Shown in pieces: positions 15,843 to 25,370 of a DNA stretch of 39,339 nucleotides (within the stretch, counting starts at the first letter, position 1; each line of letters begins with the position of its first letter). The stretch lies in assembly GCA_900551525.1 (NCBI GenBank), contig URWD01000008.1, positions 1-39,339 on the forward strand, written 5' to 3'. The position numbers were made by a program, and so were the translations under genes. The DNA comes from an uncultured Mycoplasmatota bacterium (lineage in GTDB: Bacteria; Bacillota_I; Bacilli_A; RF39; UBA660). Under the pieces are notes generated by a model. That model saw only the letters and a program-made list of their open reading frames with translations, was not told the origin of the DNA and did not search any database.

Positions 15843-16223
15843 TTAATTTATCTTTTCATGAACAATAAATAATAAATCTTTTTTTGTTTCATTACCTGAT
15901 AAATCTTTTACAGAATAAGTAACAGCAAATTCCCCTACTTTTGATGTATCAATAGTGTTATAAGTTACTTTATCTATCAAATCACCATCAACCTCATCAA
16001 AACAATCAACTATAAAAGACTTATAATCAATTTCATCATCTTGATATATAATAAATTTTTCTTCTTTTAATAATAAGTATGGTGGTGTTATATCCTTCCT
16101 TTCACTATTGATTACTTCATCATTATTACTTTTTTTATTACTAGATGGAATTAGATATTTTACAAAACAAGATAATACTGCTAAACCTATTACAACACCA
16201 AATACTATTTTTTTATTTTTCAT
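15843..16223 (-). CDS. short membrane-anchored DUF5011-like protein
   Basis: This is a 126-aa protein with an N-terminal transmembrane segment (about 5-24) and a single Ig-like DUF5011-type domain (about 45-125; DITPPYLLL...DEVDGDLIDKV, then IDTSKVGEFAVTYSV). It is about half identical by eye to the matching domain at 13674-14348 but lacks the linker and Cys-containing C-terminus. Probably the product of a local duplication, it lies immediately after the CHAP hydrolase gene. Confidence 0.8.
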   Translation of the reverse strand: MKNKKIVFGVVIGLAVLSCFVKYLIPSSNKKSNNDEVINSERKDITPPYLLLKEEKFIIYQDDEIDYKSFIVDCFDEVDGDLIDKVTYNTIDTSKVGEFAVTYSVKDLSGNETKKDLLFIVHEKIN

Positions 16224-16238
16224 ATTCTCTCCTTTTAA

Positions 16239-18020
16239 TCAATCTAAATAAACAAAACCCACTATATAATATCCACTTGCCATACGGCTCTTTTTGAATT
16301 CAGTAAAAGAATTATATGTTCTATCTTTGACAAGTTCGTTAGCATGATTATTAGCATATTCAACTTGATTACAATCATCTTTGCCATAACAAGCATTGCC
16401 CACATTTCCTTCACTAATCTTTATTGTTTTACCATCATAGCTTTCAACATAAGCAACATGACCAAACTTACTTCCTGCCATAACAACTATTGAGTTTACT
16501 CTTGGAGCATTACCAGTATTCAATCCCATTGCAATAGCTTTTGTAGTCCATGTTTGAGCATTTCCAGTTGGTGTTTTAACATTCATACTTTCTAATGCTC
16601 TACCCAAACTATACCAAGTACATTGTCCTTTATAACCACTTGTTGCTAATGAATTTTTCAAATAAAAATTGCTATTTAAGTTTCTTATTGTAGTATTGCT
16701 ACCAAACTTTATCCCATGATCTTGGTATTGCTTATCAAACTCATCATATAAATCATCTGAAGTATATAACATATTAATAAGTTCTATCTGAGAAGCATTT
16801 AATTCTTTTTGACCTAATATTTGCGTGCCTTTACTTTGCATATACTCATTTGCAGAGCTGAAATTATTATTTATCCATTCTAAATATTCTTCTAAAATAG
16901 GATTTACTATAACCATAACTTTGATTGTTTTCTCTGTCTTTAATTCATCTTTACCAGCTGATACTTTTTGATCAATAATGTAATGTTTTTCAAAAAGTTC
17001 TGCATCTTTAAATTTTTGCAATAACTTTTGTTCTGACAAATCAAAAGATGAATCTTCACCCAGTCCTTGAATTAAAGAAAATACACTACGCCAATCTACC
17101 ATTCCATAACTTCCTCTAACTCCAACAGATATAGAATCAGGATTTTGCTTTAAAAAGTCATCAACTTCCTTATCGTATTCTTTTTGAATATTAGTCATAT
17201 AAGTTTGATAAGAGTTTTTACTTTCACTACTACTTGAAAATATACTACAACTACCAAATATAATTATAAACGCAAATAAAACAGGTATAATTATTTCTGC
17301 GTATGAAACGATAAATGTTAATATCATCTTGATACATTTTTTCATTACTTCCTTTAAAGCCATTTTTAACTTATTAGTTAAAGGTGATGTTATTTTCTTA
17401 ATTCCCTTTTTTATTGGCTTTTTAACATTTTTCATAACTTTTTTAGAAGCACTTTGTTCTAATCTTTTGGCTGATGTTTTTAAATATTCTGTACCAGTTC
17501 CATCACTAGAAATTGCTTTAGTTAAATCACTTGATGCTTTAGTTAATCCTCTTTTTGTTTTTTCTATCTTCTTGCCAATTTTACTAACTGTCGTTACACT
17601 TTTAGAAATTTTCCCTTGATTATCATTAAAGCCAATTTTATTTGAGATATTTGTCCTTAACTTACTTGTCTTCTTTACACCATTATCTTTATTATTTGAT
17701 TCAGCTTTTTCATTATTTATATTTGTTTTTATTTTGGAGTTATTATTAAGATTATTATCTAAATTATTATCTTGATTTACATCACTATTATTCTCATTAG
17801 TCTTTAATCTTGATTCATACTCTGGTTCTTGATTATCTAAATTTTCATCAGTTTCTTCTGCTTTTTTATCTTCCTCCAACTCATTAAAATATTCTTTTAA
17901 GTTAGATAAACCTTTAGCAGATTTATCAGTTAAATCATAGATTTTTTCCTTTGCTTTTGTTCTTAAAACCTTTTCTCTTTCAATACTTTTTGAAACATCT
18001 TTATTATTCTTATTTTCCAT
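16239..18020 (-). CDS. T4SS wall hydrolase with CHAP domain (VirB1-like role)
   Basis: This is a 593-aa protein. A long charged, Asn-rich, helical cytoplasmic region (1-230) precedes a transmembrane segment (about 232-260). An extracellular linker or helical domain (270-455) and a C-terminal CHAP amidase domain (about 460-593) follow. The CHAP catalytic residues are visible: Cys468 in GQCTWYS and His521 in KFGHVAYVES. It is expected to cut peptidoglycan so that the mating channel can cross the wall. The gene directly follows virB4, as in other Gram-positive conjugation systems. The 230-residue cytoplasmic part is unusually long and could contact other channel components. Confidence 0.88.
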   Translation of the reverse strand: MENKNNKDVSKSIEREKVLRTKAKEKIYDLTDKSAKGLSNLKEYFNELEEDKKAEETDENLDNQEPEYESRLKTNENNSDVNQDNNLDNNLNNNSKIKTNINNEKAESNNKDNGVKKTSKLRTNISNKIGFNDNQGKISKSVTTVSKIGKKIEKTKRGLTKASSDLTKAISSDGTGTEYLKTSAKRLEQSASKKVMKNVKKPIKKGIKKITSPLTNKLKMALKEVMKKCIKMILTFIVSYAEIIIPVLFAFIIIFGSCSIFSSSSESKNSYQTYMTNIQKEYDKEVDDFLKQNPDSISVGVRGSYGMVDWRSVFSLIQGLGEDSSFDLSEQKLLQKFKDAELFEKHYIIDQKVSAGKDELKTEKTIKVMVIVNPILEEYLEWINNNFSSANEYMQSKGTQILGQKELNASQIELINMLYTSDDLYDEFDKQYQDHGIKFGSNTTIRNLNSNFYLKNSLATSGYKGQCTWYSLGRALESMNVKTPTGNAQTWTTKAIAMGLNTGNAPRVNSIVVMAGSKFGHVAYVESYDGKTIKISEGNVGNACYGKDDCNQVEYANNHANELVKDRTYNSFTEFKKSRMASGYYIVGFVYLD

Positions 18021-18021
18021 A

Positions 18022-20436
18022 CTATCTTGCCTGTTGTAAATTATCAGTATTATTTATTCTATATATTTCATAATCTTTTGGAATTTTGTTTGTAAAAGGA
18101 ATAATATTTGATCCATACACTAAAAGACCTTGCCCAGTCGGAGCATCTCCTTCTACATATTCTGATTCTTCTTTACTAATACCAAAGATACTACATATAT
18201 GAGGTAGATCAAGAGATTTTTGTTTTAAGATTACTGCAAACTCTGAATTAGAAAGTATTTTTCTTCCTTGTTCATTTTCTAAAACATCAGCAATATTTTG
18301 AGTAATGACTGTATTTATTGCGTAAAATTTTCTACCTACTTTATAAAACTTTGCAATGTACTGTGCTGAGTATGGATTGCCAAGTAAAATGTGCATTTCA
18401 TCAATAAAAATCCATGTATATTTTTGTTTCTTCTTATTTGATGCTAATCTATTTTGTAAGTGATCTAGCAATACTAAATACCCTGTTGATTGTAAACTAG
18501 AAGATAGTTCACTTATATCAAAACAAACTAATCTATTTTTAATATCAATATTAGTATCTTTTGAAAAAATATCTAATGAACCTGAAACATATCTTTCAAT
18601 TATAAGTGCCAAATCTTTTGCTTCTTGTTCTGGTTGTGATTTTAATGAATTATAAAAAATTGGAAGTGTTGGTAATTTAGACTTATCTTGAAAATGACTT
18701 TTTTCATATTCTTCAAATATCAATTTACAGCATCTATCTATAATTGTTTTTTGTCCTCCAGATAATCCATTAGCTCCTACTATGCTTTCTAAAAATGCAA
18801 TTATATATTCTACTTTTGATTTTAAAGGATCATTTCTCCCAGATTCTTCAAGACCGTAATTTAAGTCTAAATCAAAAGGATTTATATGAGTATTAGAATT
18901 GGTAGATATAATTATTTTTTGACCGTTAAATGCTTCTAATAAACTTGCATATTCATTTTGAGGATCTATTATACAAACATCATCTTCTGGATACCTAATC
19001 ATTATTTGTTCAATAATTGTTTTAATATTAAATGATTTACCTGCACCACTTGTTGCAAGTACGCATCCATTTCCATTTATTAGTTTTTTCCTATCACAGA
19101 ATATAGCATTTTTACTTACTAAATTAGTACCATAAAATAATGACTTAGGATGTAATAAATCCTTACTATTAAATGGAACATTTACAGCAGTTGCTTCGCT
19201 AGTCAAAGTTCTTTGGAGTTGAATTGAATTATGTCCTAACGGAAGTGTATGTTGTAGTCCTTCTAATTGTTGCCAAAGAAGTGGTTTCATTTCAACAAGC
19301 ATTTCTGAAGCAACTTCATGTACTCTTACTGTTTGATCTTCTAGTTCTTCAAATGATGATGCACTGATACAAACCAAAAAATTATTTTGAAATATTTTTT
19401 GATTGTTCTTTTGTAAATCATATTGTAATTGCTCAGCATTTGATATTTTCGTTTCCAATTTTTTATCTTTAACATAATTATAATCCAAGTTACTTCTACC
19501 AGCTCTTTTGATTTTTTCTAATCTTTCAGTTTCCATAGCTGATAAACTCCTATCAACTTGCTTAATCATTTTAGCTGAATTGGTAGGAGTTATATTTAAA
19601 GTAGTCATTAAATTTATGTTTTCTAATGTTGTTATTTTATTATAGAATCTAGGTGTCAAACTTTTAGGTAATTTGCTAACATATAAAATACGCAAGAACT
19701 TACTATCTTCTATTTCTATATAATCAGATTCATTCATTAAAATCTTTTTAGGTGCTAACGCATCAAATAAAGTTAATTTATTATCTTCAGCATATTTCAT
19801 AATATTATCTATTTCTCTATCTTCTAGTGTGGTAGTATTCAAATAATTATATATGAATGATAGTCTTTCTTTAACTGAAACAACATTAACTTTACTTTTC
19901 AATTCTTTAAATTTTTGTTCTGTTTTTATACAAATATTTAAAAATAAAGAATTTGCTTCTATAAAGCTTTTTGCTTTTAAAGATATAACTATAAATCTCT
20001 TTGTCTGAAGTGTTTCTTCATTAGTACCCAAAGCATTTATTATTAATGTATTAAGTTCATCAATGATTTTCTTTTCTATTTCACTTATTTGTCCTTTGTT
20101 ATCAAATATAAATTGTTCTTTATATCTTTCAGTTTTAATCGGTGAACCAGCATTAACAACTTCTATATGTGTGTCTTCCCTAAATGAATGTAAAAATTCA
20201 AGCCATTTAAAAAAGATACTCTCTGCATCTTCGTCATTAGATTTTGCAAAAGATATATCAGTATATTCCATACATATAGAATATTCATCATCAGTAATTT
20301 TGAAAATTCCTGTCTTATTATCTACATCTTTAAATAAATACTTGATAACATCTTGCGTTGTTTTTGGAGTATATACTTTTTGAAGTATTGGTTTCCTTGT
20401 TTTACTACTCTTTCTTTGCTTCTTGATTTTCTTCAA
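18022..20436 (-). CDS. virB4: VirB4/TraE-family conjugation ATPase
   Basis: This 804-aa ATPase powers assembly and transfer of the type IV secretion channel. The Walker A motif SGAGKS lies at about 464-469 and Walker B (WIFIDEMH) at about 675-681, with the CIIDPQNEY and PFDLDLNYG stretches typical of VirB4 between them. The start chosen is TTG 20436, because AAAGGAG lies 7 bases upstream. A longer frame begins at 20469, but without a site. The gene overlaps prgI by 32 bases. The 14 bases of its ribosome binding site are also found before the surface-protein gene, again followed by a TTG start. Confidence 0.95.
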   Translation of the reverse strand: MKKIKKQRKSSKTRKPILQKVYTPKTTQDVIKYLFKDVDNKTGIFKITDDEYSICMEYTDISFAKSNDEDAESIFFKWLEFLHSFREDTHIEVVNAGSPIKTERYKEQFIFDNKGQISEIEKKIIDELNTLIINALGTNEETLQTKRFIVISLKAKSFIEANSLFLNICIKTEQKFKELKSKVNVVSVKERLSFIYNYLNTTTLEDREIDNIMKYAEDNKLTLFDALAPKKILMNESDYIEIEDSKFLRILYVSKLPKSLTPRFYNKITTLENINLMTTLNITPTNSAKMIKQVDRSLSAMETERLEKIKRAGRSNLDYNYVKDKKLETKISNAEQLQYDLQKNNQKIFQNNFLVCISASSFEELEDQTVRVHEVASEMLVEMKPLLWQQLEGLQHTLPLGHNSIQLQRTLTSEATAVNVPFNSKDLLHPKSLFYGTNLVSKNAIFCDRKKLINGNGCVLATSGAGKSFNIKTIIEQIMIRYPEDDVCIIDPQNEYASLLEAFNGQKIIISTNSNTHINPFDLDLNYGLEESGRNDPLKSKVEYIIAFLESIVGANGLSGGQKTIIDRCCKLIFEEYEKSHFQDKSKLPTLPIFYNSLKSQPEQEAKDLALIIERYVSGSLDIFSKDTNIDIKNRLVCFDISELSSSLQSTGYLVLLDHLQNRLASNKKKQKYTWIFIDEMHILLGNPYSAQYIAKFYKVGRKFYAINTVITQNIADVLENEQGRKILSNSEFAVILKQKSLDLPHICSIFGISKEESEYVEGDAPTGQGLLVYGSNIIPFTNKIPKDYEIYRINNTDNLQQAR

Positions 20437-20989
20437 TATTATTCTCCTTTCCACCAATCTGATTTGCAATTTTAAGTAGAATCTTTGCTTCTTCTTCGTT
20501 TAATGTAAAGCTATTATTTAATATATTTATATTACCATACTTCTTTTTGGCACGAGCAAGTTCTCTTTGCTTCTTCCTTTCTTTTTTTAGTTCTTTTACT
20601 CTAATTTTATCCTCACGCCTTAGCCTTATACTTTCTTTTTGGTCTTTTTTAGAAATATGTTTCTTTGATTTTTTTAATGCTAATTCTTCATCTGTAATAT
20701 AAGTTATTGGTTTAGCAAAATTTATATAATTTCTTATCCAATAAAATATTATCTTTTCAGCATTAAGTCCTTGTATAGGAATAAATCCAAAAAAAGCAAT
20801 GGGAACAGCAACTATTATTACAAGCCACCCTGTTATATCACTTCCAAGTTTAGGACTTAAAAATAAATATAACGGTACAGTGGTAATTAATATTAAAATT
20901 GCAAAAATCCATTGTCTTAATGTAAAATTATAAAACTTTTCTTTGTAATCTTTAATTTCATCATGTATTCGTGGTTCTATTCTATCCAT
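20405..20989 (-). CDS. prgI: PrgI-family T4SS membrane protein
   Basis: This is a 194-aa protein with two transmembrane segments (about 27-47 and 53-73) after the short cytoplasmic start EPRIHDEIKDYKEKF. The family signature includes RQWIFAILI and EKIIFYWIRNYINFAKP. The remainder is a very basic coiled coil (about 105-150). PrgI proteins are VirB3-like partners of VirB4 and are encoded just before it, as here. The start is set by GGAGGG, formed by the last codons of the preceding virB6-like gene. Confidence 0.9.
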   Translation of the reverse strand: MDRIEPRIHDEIKDYKEKFYNFTLRQWIFAILILITTVPLYLFLSPKLGSDITGWLVIIVAVPIAFFGFIPIQGLNAEKIIFYWIRNYINFAKPITYITDEELALKKSKKHISKKDQKESIRLRREDKIRVKELKKERKKQRELARAKKKYGNINILNNSFTLNEEEAKILLKIANQIGGKENNIEENQEAKKE

Positions 20990-20993
20990 TATC

Positions 20994-21812
20994 TTACCCT
21001 CCAGTCCATTTCTCAGCCATATTGCTTGTTAGTGATATTAATGCCATTAAAAATCCATTAAGGAACATAATTGCAATCATTGTACTAATAGATCCAGCAT
21101 CAGTTAATGTACTTAGTGCTAATGAATATATTCCACTTGCAACAACTATCATTGATGCTTCTATTCCAAGTGCAATAGTTGACATAAAAAATCTTTTACA
21201 TACAGATTGTCCGTCTTCCCATGCCCCTATTGCTATTGGTATCGGTGAAAATGCAAAACTTAATATTAGTTTTCCTATTCTTAAAAATATCTGAACTAAT
21301 ATTCCTACAAGAGTTCCCATAAAAGGAATATATAAAATAAGTATTATAATTCCCATAAATCCTCTTTCTATAAAGTTACCTGCATTTCTTACCAAGTCTC
21401 CCATTTGAGTTGCTAATTCTGGAATAGACGAAGTATTACCAAGTGATGATGTAACTTTTGTTAATAAATCATTTGATATATTCATTATTGCCGACATAAG
21501 TTCAAATGAATTTTCTAATAGCATTTTAAATATTAAAAATCTAATACATATAAAGACAACTCGTTCCCAAGATAATCTTTCAAAATCCATTACTTTTTTT
21601 GTTAAATCAATTAAAAAGAACAATGTTAATAAAGAAAGTCCTATTGGTACTATAACAGAATGAAGTGTAGAAGCCAAAGTCCAAATACTTGTTCCTGTTA
21701 TAGTATTCCAATTACATAATCTTCTAATTGTTCCTACAAAATTTCCAAAATCAATTTTAAAGCCAAGGACAGTGAATGTAATTTGAAAAATCTTCTCAAT
21801 TAAAGATGCCAT
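20994..21812 (-). CDS. VirB6/TrbL-like T4SS channel membrane protein
   Basis: This is a 272-aa polytopic membrane protein with about six hydrophobic segments (for example 53-70, 88-105, 155-180, 182-200, 215-235 and 240-260). The layout of extended helices around a central loop and the position between the VirB2-like and PrgI genes mark it as the VirB6/TrbL-type inner channel component. GAAGGAGG lies before ATG 20994+818 (21812). Confidence 0.85.
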   Translation of the reverse strand: MASLIEKIFQITFTVLGFKIDFGNFVGTIRRLCNWNTITGTSIWTLASTLHSVIVPIGLSLLTLFFLIDLTKKVMDFERLSWERVVFICIRFLIFKMLLENSFELMSAIMNISNDLLTKVTSSLGNTSSIPELATQMGDLVRNAGNFIERGFMGIIILILYIPFMGTLVGILVQIFLRIGKLILSFAFSPIPIAIGAWEDGQSVCKRFFMSTIALGIEASMIVVASGIYSLALSTLTDAGSISTMIAIMFLNGFLMALISLTSNMAEKWTGG

Positions 21813-21832
21813 TCATTTCCTCCTTCTTTGAT

Positions 21833-22156
21833 TTATAGACCGAACAAACTCTTTGACATACTTATTGCCATTACCATACCACCAGCCATTAAAGTCATTA
21901 AAGCACGAGATTTACCTTCAGCATCTTCTCTTTGCCAACTTAATGCGAACATAACACCACCTACTAATGCTACTACTCCACCAATTTTAAATAACCAATC
22001 ACATACAAAATTGATGAAAGCATCAATACTGCTAGTATTACTTCCTGCTGCATAAACAGGTGTAGTACCTAAAATCAAACTAATTAAAACGATATTACTT
22101 AAACTAACTAACTTTTTTGTACAACTTAAAACCTTATATTTTAAGTTTTTTATCAT
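21833..22156 (-). CDS. VirB2-like / Maff2-family small membrane protein
   Basis: This is a 107-aa protein with a signal-like N-terminus (about 15-37, ending VYAAG) and two further hydrophobic helices (about 55-70 and 85-103) separated by SWQREDAEGKSRALMTL. That arrangement is typical of Maff2/VirB2-type proteins located between virD4 and virB6 in Tn1549-like elements. It may form a pilin-like or channel subunit. GAAAAGGAG lies before ATG 22156; the same 23-base leader is found before the XRE gene. Confidence 0.82.
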   Translation of the reverse strand: MIKNLKYKVLSCTKKLVSLSNIVLISLILGTTPVYAAGSNTSSIDAFINFVCDWLFKIGGVVALVGGVMFALSWQREDAEGKSRALMTLMAGGMVMAISMSKSLFGL

Positions 22157-22180
22157 TTTTTCTCCTTTTCTTTTTAGTTT

Positions 22181-24157
22181 TTAATCAAGTAAAATATCTG
22201 TTAATGTTTTACTATTAGATAAAACAACATCCTCCTTCATTTTAGATAATTCATAATCGCTTATATCACGCATTTTAAATTTAGGTTCAACTTTTGCAAA
22301 TGAAAGCCCTAGATAATTTAACATCTTTTGTCTATTAATACTTTCTTTACTAAGTTTTCTTTGAAGTGCATGATCATATAAATTATGAATGGTTTTTTCT
22401 TTCATCCAAGGCTCAAAAAGTTCATTATATCTAGGATGGTCTTTTATTTGATATAACTCAGAAGTAAAAGGTTTTAATCCTGATACCAATAATATACAAG
22501 TACCTGATTTCATTCTTGATATTTCATCAACATTTGCTAGTTCTCTACCTATAACATCCCATGTCGTTGATGATGAACCTTGCCTTGAAAATGTTCTTCC
22601 TGATGACTTTTTATACCAAGTCTTCTTTCCTACCATCAAACTGGTCCATTCTAGCGTTTCTTTAGATCTTGAACCTAAGAATAAAAAATAGTCAACACAG
22701 TCAAGTGCCGTTTCCCAACTATCTTTATAAGCCTTCTTTAACTGAGACAATGATTGAAGCCCTATAGTTATTCCAACATTAAGTCCACGGACATAGGCGA
22801 GCATTTCAATAAACCTTGGAATGATTCCTAGCTGACTCCATTCGTCCATAAATAATTGACATGGAGTTGCAAGTGATCCATTATTTTTACTAGCGTTATA
22901 ATCTATAATTGAAAATATTTGAGTATATACAATATTTGCTAAAAAATTAAAAGTTGAATTGTTGGGGCTAGTTATTATAAATATTGCAATTCTACCCTCA
23001 TCACCTTTTTTACCAATTCTATTAAGTTCTAGTGTATCATCTACTGTCATTTTCTCTAATTCAGCAATATTAAATGGTGCTAAACGAGATGATGCAGTCA
23101 TTATAATAGTTGACATCATTTTAGGAGATGATGCTGATACTTTAAAATGTCGCCATTGTTTAACACCAATATTATCAGGATCTTTACTTTCCCATACATC
23201 AAACATTTTTGAGAGTTTGGAATTACCATCTTTGTCTGGTTCTGCCAATCTAATAAGTTCTAGTACAGTTTTAAAGTTTTTATCTTTATCTTCATAATTA
23301 AAAATTACATAATAAACTATTGCTTGTAAAAATACCATCTCAGCTTTTTCCCAGAAAGGATCACCTGTATTACTTTCAATAGTTTCTGATTTTGTATTTT
23401 GCATTAATGTATTAATTAAAGTCATAACATCATCTTCAGCTATCCATGAATTATCAGCACTTAATTCTTCCTCAAGTGTTGAATTACTAGTCATATCTAT
23501 TTTGGTATAATCCTTAGGTACTTTTCTAATATACATAAGTGGATTAAAATGATCGGACTCCCATTTATCAACAAGATTTAAAACTCTTATATCATATCCA
23601 CGGTTTATTAAACTCATACCACAATCTCTAAGTAATTCACCTTTTGGATCAGTTATTATAAATGTTTCACCACAAGTATTTAATAAATTAACTTTAAAAT
23701 AATATCTACTTTTACCAGTACCAGGTCTTCCAACTAAACAAACATTTCTATTTCTTTTAGATATTTTCATGTTTTTAGAAAACATCTCTGTTTTTGTAAA
23801 TATTTGATTATTTTCAAGTATTGGATCTCTAAATTTTTTAGTATTTTTAGGATCTTCCCAATCAGAGCTACCATAAGTATTTTCTTGCATATTTTTCTTT
23901 TGAGAAATTAAATAATTATATATAATTGCAAACAAAAAAACACTTACGAATAGTGTTATAGATAATGTCTTTTGATTTAATATTAATGGTGTTGATAATT
24001 TATGAAGATTATCAAGTGCTATGCTAAGATATTCTATTTTAAAATTACCACCATTTTGTTCTGCTAAAGTAGTTACCCTTAAAGTATAATAAGAAGCTAT
24101 TAAAACTATAATGAAAACAATTGTATAACTTGGTTTTCTATCTCTTTTAACGATCAA
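22181..24157 (-). CDS. virD4: VirD4/TraG-type coupling protein
   Basis: This 658-aa ATPase recruits the relaxase-DNA complex and protein substrates to the channel. Two N-terminal transmembrane segments (about 12-28 and 65-82) precede Walker A GRPGTGKS (143-150) and Walker B LFMDEW (about 435-440), with the ITDPKGELLRDCG motif between. It is PcfC-like, and the preceding gene fits PcfB. The start is TTG 24157, inside the end of the pcfB-like gene, with AAGGAAG from that gene's EKEEELDR codons. It would be the receptor for the acidic tails if these are export signals. Confidence 0.95.
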   Translation of the reverse strand: MIVKRDRKPSYTIVFIIVLIASYYTLRVTTLAEQNGGNFKIEYLSIALDNLHKLSTPLILNQKTLSITLFVSVFLFAIIYNYLISQKKNMQENTYGSSDWEDPKNTKKFRDPILENNQIFTKTEMFSKNMKISKRNRNVCLVGRPGTGKSRYYFKVNLLNTCGETFIITDPKGELLRDCGMSLINRGYDIRVLNLVDKWESDHFNPLMYIRKVPKDYTKIDMTSNSTLEEELSADNSWIAEDDVMTLINTLMQNTKSETIESNTGDPFWEKAEMVFLQAIVYYVIFNYEDKDKNFKTVLELIRLAEPDKDGNSKLSKMFDVWESKDPDNIGVKQWRHFKVSASSPKMMSTIIMTASSRLAPFNIAELEKMTVDDTLELNRIGKKGDEGRIAIFIITSPNNSTFNFLANIVYTQIFSIIDYNASKNNGSLATPCQLFMDEWSQLGIIPRFIEMLAYVRGLNVGITIGLQSLSQLKKAYKDSWETALDCVDYFLFLGSRSKETLEWTSLMVGKKTWYKKSSGRTFSRQGSSSTTWDVIGRELANVDEISRMKSGTCILLVSGLKPFTSELYQIKDHPRYNELFEPWMKEKTIHNLYDHALQRKLSKESINRQKMLNYLGLSFAKVEPKFKMRDISDYELSKMKEDVVLSNSKTLTDILLD

Positions 24158-25367
24158 GTTCTTCTTCCTTTTCTTCTACTTCTTTAGGAATAGTAGTTTC
24201 TATAATGTTTTCAACATTTTTCTCAGCAAATTCATCAGCTTCTTTTAATAAATCTGCTGTTTGCGATTTTTTTTTAGCATCTTCCACCATTTCTTCAGTA
24301 TCCTTTTCACGAACAATAACAGATACTGTTCCATTAGGATTATACTGTGCTATAAAATCTTTACCCTTATATCTTTCTTTAAAGATATTAAATTCTTTAA
24401 GTGTTGGTACTTCTACTTGCATAATATCATTTGAATTACTTTCGGTTTCAATGCTCCTTGCACCATTACTACCAAATTCTTTAATAGGTCTATCACTAGG
24501 TGCATATTCCCTATACTGATCTAATTCACTTGAATTTATTGCTACAAGCATTTCGTTATCATTTAACACACAAGCACCATGTGAAGAAAGTTCAAATAAT
24601 GCTTCTCTTATTTCACAATACTGTGCTTTTGTAATTCTTTGTAAACAATAGTTTTTATTATAATCTTTTACCATGCAAGTTCCATAATCTTTTCCCACAT
24701 CTTTTAATTGATTAGGGGTTAAATTTACATCACGAGTTACTAATGGCTCATAATCTTTTGGATCAACTATACCATCCTTATTAATATCTTCTAATTCATT
24801 TTTAGACATCTTTTGAACTCTTAATTTTGTAATTAATTCTAGTTGTTCATTCAGAAATGCTAATCTACTTTTATTACACAATATAATAAATCTATCATCT
24901 TTATTTTTTTCATTATCTTCTTTTGATAATTTACTATATTTTTGAGTTTTATTTTTTGCTATGGTATTAATAATTGGTACTTTTTTATAAGTTTTACTTC
25001 TTTCTTTCCACTTATCTAATTTAATTTCATTCTTAGCCATTTTTTCTTGTTGATGAAGTGATTGATTCGTTCCTACTTCACCATCTGGTTGCATCTTTTT
25101 AATACCTATAATAATACCATTTGCCTTAGCATTAGCAATTATCATTTTCGCTTCTTCTTTTGTTAAAGCTGGAGAAACAGATAATTCTCTTGTTGGTCCA
25201 TCTTTTTTTAATGCTCTTAAAGAAGAAGAAAAGTTCCTCTGATAAACTCTATTACCCCAAATAATTAGTCTTCTAAAAACTCTTGAAATTACTGCACTAC
25301 TTTTTACTGATACTCTAACAGCTTTCTCAGTAGAATGTTCTAAATCACTTTTTGCATTTCCATCCAC
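24147..25367 (-). CDS. PcfB-like (DUF3801-like) T4SS accessory protein with EF-hand-like loop
   Basis: This is a 406-aa protein. The N-terminal 185 residues resemble PcfB/DUF3801 proteins: EKAVRVSVKSSAVISRVFRRL, then a middle part with KMIIANAKANGIIIGIKK and a closing FIILCNKSRLAFLNEQLELI. The gene immediately precedes virD4, the pcfB-pcfC order. An EF-hand-like calcium loop follows (194-205; D-I-N-K-D-G-I-V-D-P-K-D). Residues 210-400 are not recognised. The end is acidic (EVEEKEEELDR). The start is GTG 25367, with GAGAGGTG upstream. Partnership with VirD4 is inferred from gene order. Confidence 0.72.
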   Translation of the reverse strand: MDGNAKSDLEHSTEKAVRVSVKSSAVISRVFRRLIIWGNRVYQRNFSSSLRALKKDGPTRELSVSPALTKEEAKMIIANAKANGIIIGIKKMQPDGEVGTNQSLHQQEKMAKNEIKLDKWKERSKTYKKVPIINTIAKNKTQKYSKLSKEDNEKNKDDRFIILCNKSRLAFLNEQLELITKLRVQKMSKNELEDINKDGIVDPKDYEPLVTRDVNLTPNQLKDVGKDYGTCMVKDYNKNYCLQRITKAQYCEIREALFELSSHGACVLNDNEMLVAINSSELDQYREYAPSDRPIKEFGSNGARSIETESNSNDIMQVEVPTLKEFNIFKERYKGKDFIAQYNPNGTVSVIVREKDTEEMVEDAKKKSQTADLLKEADEFAEKNVENIIETTIPKEVEEKEEELDR

Positions 25368-25370
25368 TAA

